DNA of 64,000 bases. It comes from Candidatus Kaistia colombiensis. Lineage in GTDB: Bacteria > Pseudomonadota > Alphaproteobacteria > Rhizobiales > Kaistiaceae. The notes beneath the pieces were generated by a model. The model had not been told where the DNA came from. It saw only the letters and a list, made by a program, of their open reading frames with translations, and made no database searches. Below are positions 60,263 through 64,000 of the stretch, one piece after another (the stretch's first letter is position 1; the number at the start of each line of letters is the position of its first letter). The position numbers were made by a program, and so were the translations under genes. The stretch spans positions 1,874,501 to 1,938,500 of the forward strand of contig CP119318.1 of the NCBI GenBank assembly GCA_029203105.1, given 5' to 3'.

Positions 60263-61069
60263 TCAGGCGGGGATAGCGAGCTTGGCAGCCTCCTGTTCGG
60301 TATCGCCGGGGATCGCCCCGGTGATGAGGCCGACGATCTCCGAGACCTGCGTGTCGCGGACGTTTCGCGTGGCGATCGAACGGCCGAGGCGCATCACGGT
60401 GATGCGGTCGGCGACGCTCATCAGCTGCTGCATGTTGTGGCTGACGACGATCACGCTGACGTCGTGGTTGCGCAGGTCGCGGATGACATCGAGCACCTGG
60501 CCGGTCTCGCGCACGCCGAGGGCGGCCGTGGGCTCGTCCAGGATGACGATGCGGCGGCCCCAAAGCAGGGCGCGCGCAATAGCGAGGCATTGGCGCTGCC
60601 CGCCGGACATGCCCTTCACGCTGACATCGATCGACGGGATCTTCACCGCCAGCATGTCGAGAACTTCGCGAGCCCGGCTGCGCATCTTGCGGTCGTCGAC
60701 AAGATTGAAAAGCCGCGCCAGCGGATTGGTCGAGAGTTCCTCGCGCCCGAGATAGACATTCTGGAACGCGCTCATCGTGTCGACGAGCGCCAGGTCCTGA
60801 TAGACGGTCTCGATGCCGGCATCCATGGCATCCTGGGCCCGCTTCAACTGGACGAGCTTGCCATCGGCGAATATCTCGCCGCTCGATGCACCGATGACGC
60901 CGGAAAGGATCTTCAAAAATGTCGATTTGCCGGCGCCATTGTCGCCGACCAGGCCGAGAACTTCGCCGCGCCCGAGCGTCAGCGACGCATCGGCCAGGGC
61001 GATGACGGCGCCGAAATGGCGCGTGATGTGCCGCGCCTCAAGCACAGGCGTGGTAGATATTTCCGACAT
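60263..61069 (-). CDS. sugar ABC transporter ATP-binding protein, single domain (CUT2)
   Basis: ATPase of the importer and first gene of the ten-gene operon; 268 residues from ATG 61069 with GGAGG nine bases ahead. Walker A 'GDNGAGKSTFLKILSG' near 38, Q-loop 'TVYQDLALVDTMSAFQNV', signature 'MSGGQRQCLAIARALL' (M for the usual L), Walker B 'IVILDEPTAALGVRETG' and 'VVSHNMQQLMSVADR'. Half the size of RbsA-type doubles, like the one at 29156; here it is combined with two different permeases. Confidence 0.9.
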   Translation of the reverse strand: MSEISTTPVLEARHITRHFGAVIALADASLTLGRGEVLGLVGDNGAGKSTFLKILSGVIGASSGEIFADGKLVQLKRAQDAMDAGIETVYQDLALVDTMSAFQNVYLGREELSTNPLARLFNLVDDRKMRSRAREVLDMLAVKIPSIDVSVKGMSGGQRQCLAIARALLWGRRIVILDEPTAALGVRETGQVLDVIRDLRNHDVSVIVVSHNMQQLMSVADRITVMRLGRSIATRNVRDTQVSEIVGLITGAIPGDTEQEAAKLAIPA

Positions 61070-61088
61070 TCAAGTACGCCTCCATGCT

Positions 61089-61151
61089 GTTCCAATATTG
61101 GAACGGTCGTACCAGATGATGAACGGTACGAAGGCGATGAATTATTGTCAA
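61089..61151 (-). promoter_or_regulatory. promoter and IclR-type operator of the deoxy-sugar operon
   Basis: GTTCCAATATTGGAAC (61089-61104) is a perfect 16-base palindrome, 20 bases upstream of the ATPase start. CGTACC / GGTACG (61108-61130) form a second inverted pair. On the minus strand TTGACA (61151-61146) is followed after 17 bases by TACCGT (61128-61123), a perfect -35 with a weak -10, so both palindromes overlap or follow the start of transcription. Confidence 0.6.
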
Positions 61152-61486
61152 TGCGGTTTCGAAGATCGGCGTGATCTTTGTATTGCCTTTTTATTTGGCG
61201 GTTTTGACTTGGCGGTGCAGCGAGATTTCGTGCTGCGATGCACAAAGCGTCGCCGAAAGACGCGGTTTGGTTCGATTTTCCAGGATCGCGTCTATTGCGG
61301 GAGGACTGGCGGACTGAGCGAGCCGTCGCTTGCCATGGCAAAGCCGGTGATGATGGTGTGGAACGACCGCTTGCCGGGCGCGACCTGGTTGGCGTGGGGC
61401 AGTCGCGCAAGGGCTTTCCGGTGCCTGTCCGCAACGATGCGGCCTTCCGGACGTTGAACTTTGTCCAGTGAAATCAGGAGGATTGC
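61152..61486. other. intergenic region between the deoxy-sugar operon and a small gene
   Basis: 335 bases, partly AT-rich at 61150-61215. No open frame with a convincing start on either strand. It must hold the promoter of the 59-residue gene at 61487, but I see no clear hexamers. Confidence 0.35.
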
Positions 61487-61666
61487 ATGCCGGACGACAA
61501 GACTACCCGCGAGGATGCCCCGAACAAGGAAGCCGCGAAGAAGACGGTTCCGATGCCGCCAGAGGGGCCGCATGCGCGGCCGGACCTGACCGATCACGAG
61601 AAGACGCCGGGAACCGGATCCTTGCCGGATCCGGCCACCGAGGGCGTTGATATCGGGCCCGGCTGA
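61487..61666 (+). CDS. small hydrophilic protein, 59 residues, unknown function
   Basis: ATG 61487 is preceded by an excellent Shine-Dalgarno, CAGGAGG at 61476-61482, which supports translation. The product 'MPDDKTTREDAPNKEAAKKT' continues with Pro-, Gly- and Asp-rich sequence ('PMPPEGPHARPDLTDHEKTPG', 'SLPDPATEGVDIGPG'). It has no hydrophobic segment, no cysteine and no recognisable domain, and looks intrinsically disordered. It is alone on the plus strand, convergent with the SDR gene 28 bases away. I do not recognise the family; short disordered proteins of this sort in Rhizobiales are often stress-related, but nothing here shows that. Confidence 0.65.
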   Translation: MPDDKTTREDAPNKEAAKKTVPMPPEGPHARPDLTDHEKTPGTGSLPDPATEGVDIGPG

Positions 61667-61694
61667 TGCCAGCGCCCTGCTCGAACAGTGGGAC

Positions 61695-62489
61695 TTATTC
61701 CGGCTTGACCCAGGTCGAACCCGTCAGCACGCCGCCATCGACGACGATCGCCTGCCCGGTGATGTAGGACGAGGCCGGCGAGGCTAACAGCAGCGTCGCG
61801 CCGATCAGCTCTTCCGGATTGGCGAGCCGGCCGGTCGGGATGAAGCGGCGGAACCACTCCGAGCGGTATTCATCGTCCCAGAGCGGGCGGGTGAATTCCG
61901 TCTTCACGAAGCCGGGCTCGATGGCGTTGACCTGGATGTTGTCGCCAACCCATTCGCGCGCCATCGCCTTGGTCAACTGGCTGACGCCGGCCTTGGAGGC
62001 GGCATAGACCGAGATGGTGTTGAAGGCGTGCTTGGCGCTCAAGGACGAGATATTGACGATCTTGCCGCCACCCTGGGCCGCCATGTGCGGCTGCGCCGCC
62101 TGCGACAGGAAATAGATGCTGCGCAGGTTAACGTCGATGATGGCGTCGAAGTCTTCCGGCGTCACCTCGAGGATCGGCTTGCGGCGGTTGGTGCCGGCGC
62201 TGTTCAGCAGGATGTCGAGGCGGCCGAGGGCGGCCTGCGCCTCGTCGACCAGCGAGCGGCAGGCCTTGGCGTCGGTGAGGTCGGCCTTGAAGGTCAGGAC
62301 CTTGCCGCCGGCCTCTTCGATGAAGGCCTTGGCCGAGGCCAGGCGGTCATCATCGAAATCGTGGATGGCGATGGTGGCGCCGCTTTCGGCCAGCGCCCGG
62401 GCCAGCACGCGGCCGATGGCGCCGCCGGCGCCGGTGACGAGCGCCGTCTTGCCTTCCAGCGAAAAGAGTTTCTCGGTGATACGAGCCAT
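61695..62489 (-). CDS. short-chain dehydrogenase/reductase (gluconate 5-dehydrogenase / 2-keto-3-deoxy-fuconate dehydrogenase-like)
   Basis: NAD(P)-dependent oxidoreductase, 264 residues. Rossmann 'TGAGGAIGRVLARAL' (residues 19-33), acidic 'IHDFDDD' after beta-2 (NAD preference likely), 'LNSAGTNRRK', catalytic serine in 'NISSLSAK', Y-x-x-x-K in 'VYAASKAG' and 'VNAIEPGFVKTEFTRPL'. The family includes dehydrogenases of keto-sugar acids. Placed behind a sulfurtransferase and an aldose dehydrogenase on the same strand, it may act in an alternative branch of the neighbouring deoxy-sugar pathway. Confidence 0.88.
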   Translation of the reverse strand: MARITEKLFSLEGKTALVTGAGGAIGRVLARALAESGATIAIHDFDDDRLASAKAFIEEAGGKVLTFKADLTDAKACRSLVDEAQAALGRLDILLNSAGTNRRKPILEVTPEDFDAIIDVNLRSIYFLSQAAQPHMAAQGGGKIVNISSLSAKHAFNTISVYAASKAGVSQLTKAMAREWVGDNIQVNAIEPGFVKTEFTRPLWDDEYRSEWFRRFIPTGRLANPEELIGATLLLASPASSYITGQAIVVDGGVLTGSTWVKPE

Positions 62490-62576
62490 TTCATTGCTCC
62501 AGCAGGATGCTTTGGGTTCCGGGCGGCGGGTCGGCCGGCCGGCTGAGAACGGGGATTCAGGTCGGGAGAGGGGGCG

Positions 62577-63425
62577 TCAGAGCTCGACGGGGCGCGCCGG
62601 ATCGAGGATCCATTCGCTCCACGAGCCGATGTAGTGTTTGGCGTCGCCGAGCCCCGCATGGGCCAGTGCCACCAGGTTCTGCGCCGCCGTGACGCCCGAG
62701 CCGCAATAGAAGATCGTCTGCGAGGACGGCACGTCGCCGAGCAGGCCGAGATAATGGGCGCGCAGTTCCTCGGGCGAACGGAAATGGCCGTTGGCGTCGA
62801 GCGTGTCGGCGCGGTTGGCGAGCCGGGCGCCGGGAATGTGGCCGCGGACGGGGTCGTGATAGACGCCGCCGCCATGGAAGCCTTCCTTGGAGCGGGAATC
62901 GAACACGGCCCAGGTGGGATCGAGGCGCACGCGGTCGACGTCCTCCAGCGAAGCGAAGAGCTGCGGCCGTTCGTTGAGCGGGAATTCGGCCGGCTGGCGC
63001 TGCACGGCATCCGACGAGACGGGGCGGCCTTCCCTCGTCCACGAGGTCCAGCCGCCATCGAGCACGGCGACCGCGTCATGGCCGGCCCAGCGCAGCATCC
63101 ACCAGACCCGCGAGGCCGCCATCAGTCCGCCGCTGGCGTCATAGACGACGACCTGCGTGTCGGCGCCGACGCCCCAGGCGGACAGCGTCTTCGCGAAGGT
63201 GGCGATATCGGGCAGCGGGCGGCGGCCGGTCTTGCCGGGTATGACCGCACCGGAGAGATCGGTGGCGAGGTCGGCATAGACGGCGCCGGGGATATGGGCG
63301 CGCTCATATTCGTTGCGGCCCCACTGCTCGTCGTCGAGCGTGAAGCGGGCGTCGATGACGAGCCAGTTCTGGTCGTCGAGGTGTTCCGCCAGCGTCTGGG
63401 CGGAAAGGATGGTGGTATGGGCCAT
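62577..63425 (-). CDS. sseA: 3-mercaptopyruvate sulfurtransferase-type rhodanese
   Basis: Two-domain rhodanese that transfers sulfur from 3-mercaptopyruvate or thiosulfate. The 282-residue protein has an inactive N-terminal domain ('WLVIDARFTLDDEQWGRNEYERAHIPGAVYADL' pattern) and a C-terminal domain with the active-site loop 'FYCGSGVTAAQNL'. The C-G-S-G-V-T-A loop is that of mercaptopyruvate enzymes rather than C-R-K-G-V-T of thiosulfate enzymes. Its placement between two sugar dehydrogenase genes on one strand (40 and 87 bases gaps) is odd and probably reflects a housekeeping gene next to the island. Confidence 0.9.
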   Translation of the reverse strand: MAHTTILSAQTLAEHLDDQNWLVIDARFTLDDEQWGRNEYERAHIPGAVYADLATDLSGAVIPGKTGRRPLPDIATFAKTLSAWGVGADTQVVVYDASGGLMAASRVWWMLRWAGHDAVAVLDGGWTSWTREGRPVSSDAVQRQPAEFPLNERPQLFASLEDVDRVRLDPTWAVFDSRSKEGFHGGGVYHDPVRGHIPGARLANRADTLDANGHFRSPEELRAHYLGLLGDVPSSQTIFYCGSGVTAAQNLVALAHAGLGDAKHYIGSWSEWILDPARPVEL

Positions 63426-63465
63426 GATCGTTCCTCTGTGGGTCGGCGCGGGGGCAGCGCCGTAG

Positions 63466-64000
63466 CTAGGCGGTCTCGGACAGGGCGGCTGCCGGGATTG
63501 GGATGTCGTCGCCGAGCAGTGTTTCGGCGCGGAGCTCGAGCCAGAAATCGGCGGGGATCGGATGGCGGAAATGCCGGAGGTTCTGTTCGATCTCGCCGAC
63601 GCGCGACGGGCCGTTCAGCACGCTCGCGACCGCCTGGAAGCCGAGCGGGAACTGCAGCGCGGCGGCCGCAAGCGGCACGCCGTGGCGCGCCGCGACGGCC
63701 TCGATCCGGCGCACGCGCTCGAGGATTGCCGCAGGCACGGCGCCATATTCGTAGCGGCCGGCGCCGGACGTGCCCGTCGCCAGGATGCCGGAATTGAACG
63801 CGCCGCCGATGACGATGCCGGCGCCCTCGCGCTCGGCGCGCAACAGCTCGTCGGCGAAGATCGTCTGTTCCAGCAGCGTGTAGCGCGAGGCGACGAGGAA
63901 GACGTCGAGCGGGTAGCGGTCGAGGAAGCGGTCGATCATGCCGCGTTCGTTGATGCCGGCGCCGATGGCGCCGATCTCGCCGGCCGACTTCAGCTCTTCC
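63466..64000 (-). CDS. aldo/keto reductase, sugar 1-dehydrogenase type (C-terminal part; start beyond window)
   Basis: The frame is open through the right edge of the window, so only the last 178 or so residues are visible: 'EELKSAGEIGAIGAGINERG', 'FLVASRYTLLEQ', 'VIGGAFNSGILATG' and 'AAAALQFPLGFQAVASVLNG'. These match the D-threo-aldose/L-fucose dehydrogenase group and the genes at 42863 and 52813. The catalytic D, Y, K and H lie outside the window. An internal Met at 63939 is not the start. Confidence 0.85.
   Translation of the reverse strand, partial: EELKSAGEIGAIGAGINERGMIDRFLDRYPLDVFLVASRYTLLEQTIFADELLRAEREGAGIVIGGAFNSGILATGTSGAGRYEYGAVPAAILERVRRIEAVAARHGVPLAAAALQFPLGFQAVASVLNGPSRVGEIEQNLRHFRHPIPADFWLELRAETLLGDDIPIPAAALSETA

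Noticed and set aside
63939..63941. Internal Met as the start of the last aldo/keto reductase
   Set aside because: The frame stays open to the window edge and the upstream residues continue the AKR pattern.

Overview
The window looks like a piece of an alphaproteobacterial chromosome or large replicon, most likely Hyphomicrobiales (Rhizobiales). This is inferred from the high GC content by eye, Shine-Dalgarno-led genes, and the density of sugar ABC importers and IclR, LacI, ROK and GntR regulators; the species cannot be named from sequence alone. Nearly everything here concerns uptake and oxidative breakdown of sugars and sugar acids. I see no rRNA, tRNA or CRISPR array.

Layout. 1-1.6 kb: end of an IclR regulator and an aldose 1-epimerase. 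1.7-4.4 kb: a polar amino-acid ABC importer operon with a clear promoter, a perfect palindromic operator and an intrinsic terminator. 4.6-5.6 kb: an aldo/keto reductase. 5.7-9.4 kb (minus): a ribose-type (CUT2) importer. 9.5-24.4 kb: a sugar-acid island with two CUT1 importers (one without its own ATPase), three enolase-superfamily dehydratase/cycloisomerase genes, an RraA-type aldolase, and an IclR and a LacI regulator. 24.5-26.6 kb: a divergent TetR/MFS efflux pair with a palindromic operator. 26.9-32.2 kb: an AraC regulator, a xylose/fructose-type CUT2 importer and an SDR. 32.2-39.3 kb: HAD phosphatase, 6-phosphogluconate dehydrogenase, a phosphomannomutase-like HAD protein overlapping a GH130 glycoside phosphorylase/hydrolase, and a CUT1 importer without ATPase. 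39.5-42.5 kb: ROK regulator, Gfo/Idh/MocA oxidoreductase, ThuA-like protein. 42.9-48.9 kb: aldo/keto reductase, a third CUT2 importer, a GntR/FCD regulator.

48.9-51.9 kb is a scar region: a BON-domain gene fragment, an intact IS5-family element and a decayed IS110-family element. The two elements appear to sit in the two opposed hairpin units of one palindromic intergenic repeat, the IS5 flanked by a TGA duplication and the IS110 by CT dinucleotides.

51.9-61.1 kb (minus) is a ten-gene operon that reads as a complete non-phosphorylative deoxy-sugar pathway: importer (ATPase, binding protein, two permeases), enolase-type dehydratase, its IclR regulator, an L-rhamnose/L-fucose mutarotase-like protein, a DHDPS-type aldolase, an aldo/keto reductase dehydrogenase and an amidohydrolase lactonase. 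A perfect 16-bp palindrome sits in its promoter region. 61.5-64 kb: a 59-residue disordered protein, an SDR, a mercaptopyruvate-type sulfurtransferase and a second sugar dehydrogenase that runs off the window.

Two themes recur. Strong GC-rich hairpins lie directly behind six of the sugar-binding-protein genes, as expected if the binding protein is made in excess over the membrane parts. Only one MalK/UgpC-type ATPase is present for three CUT1 importers, so it may be shared.
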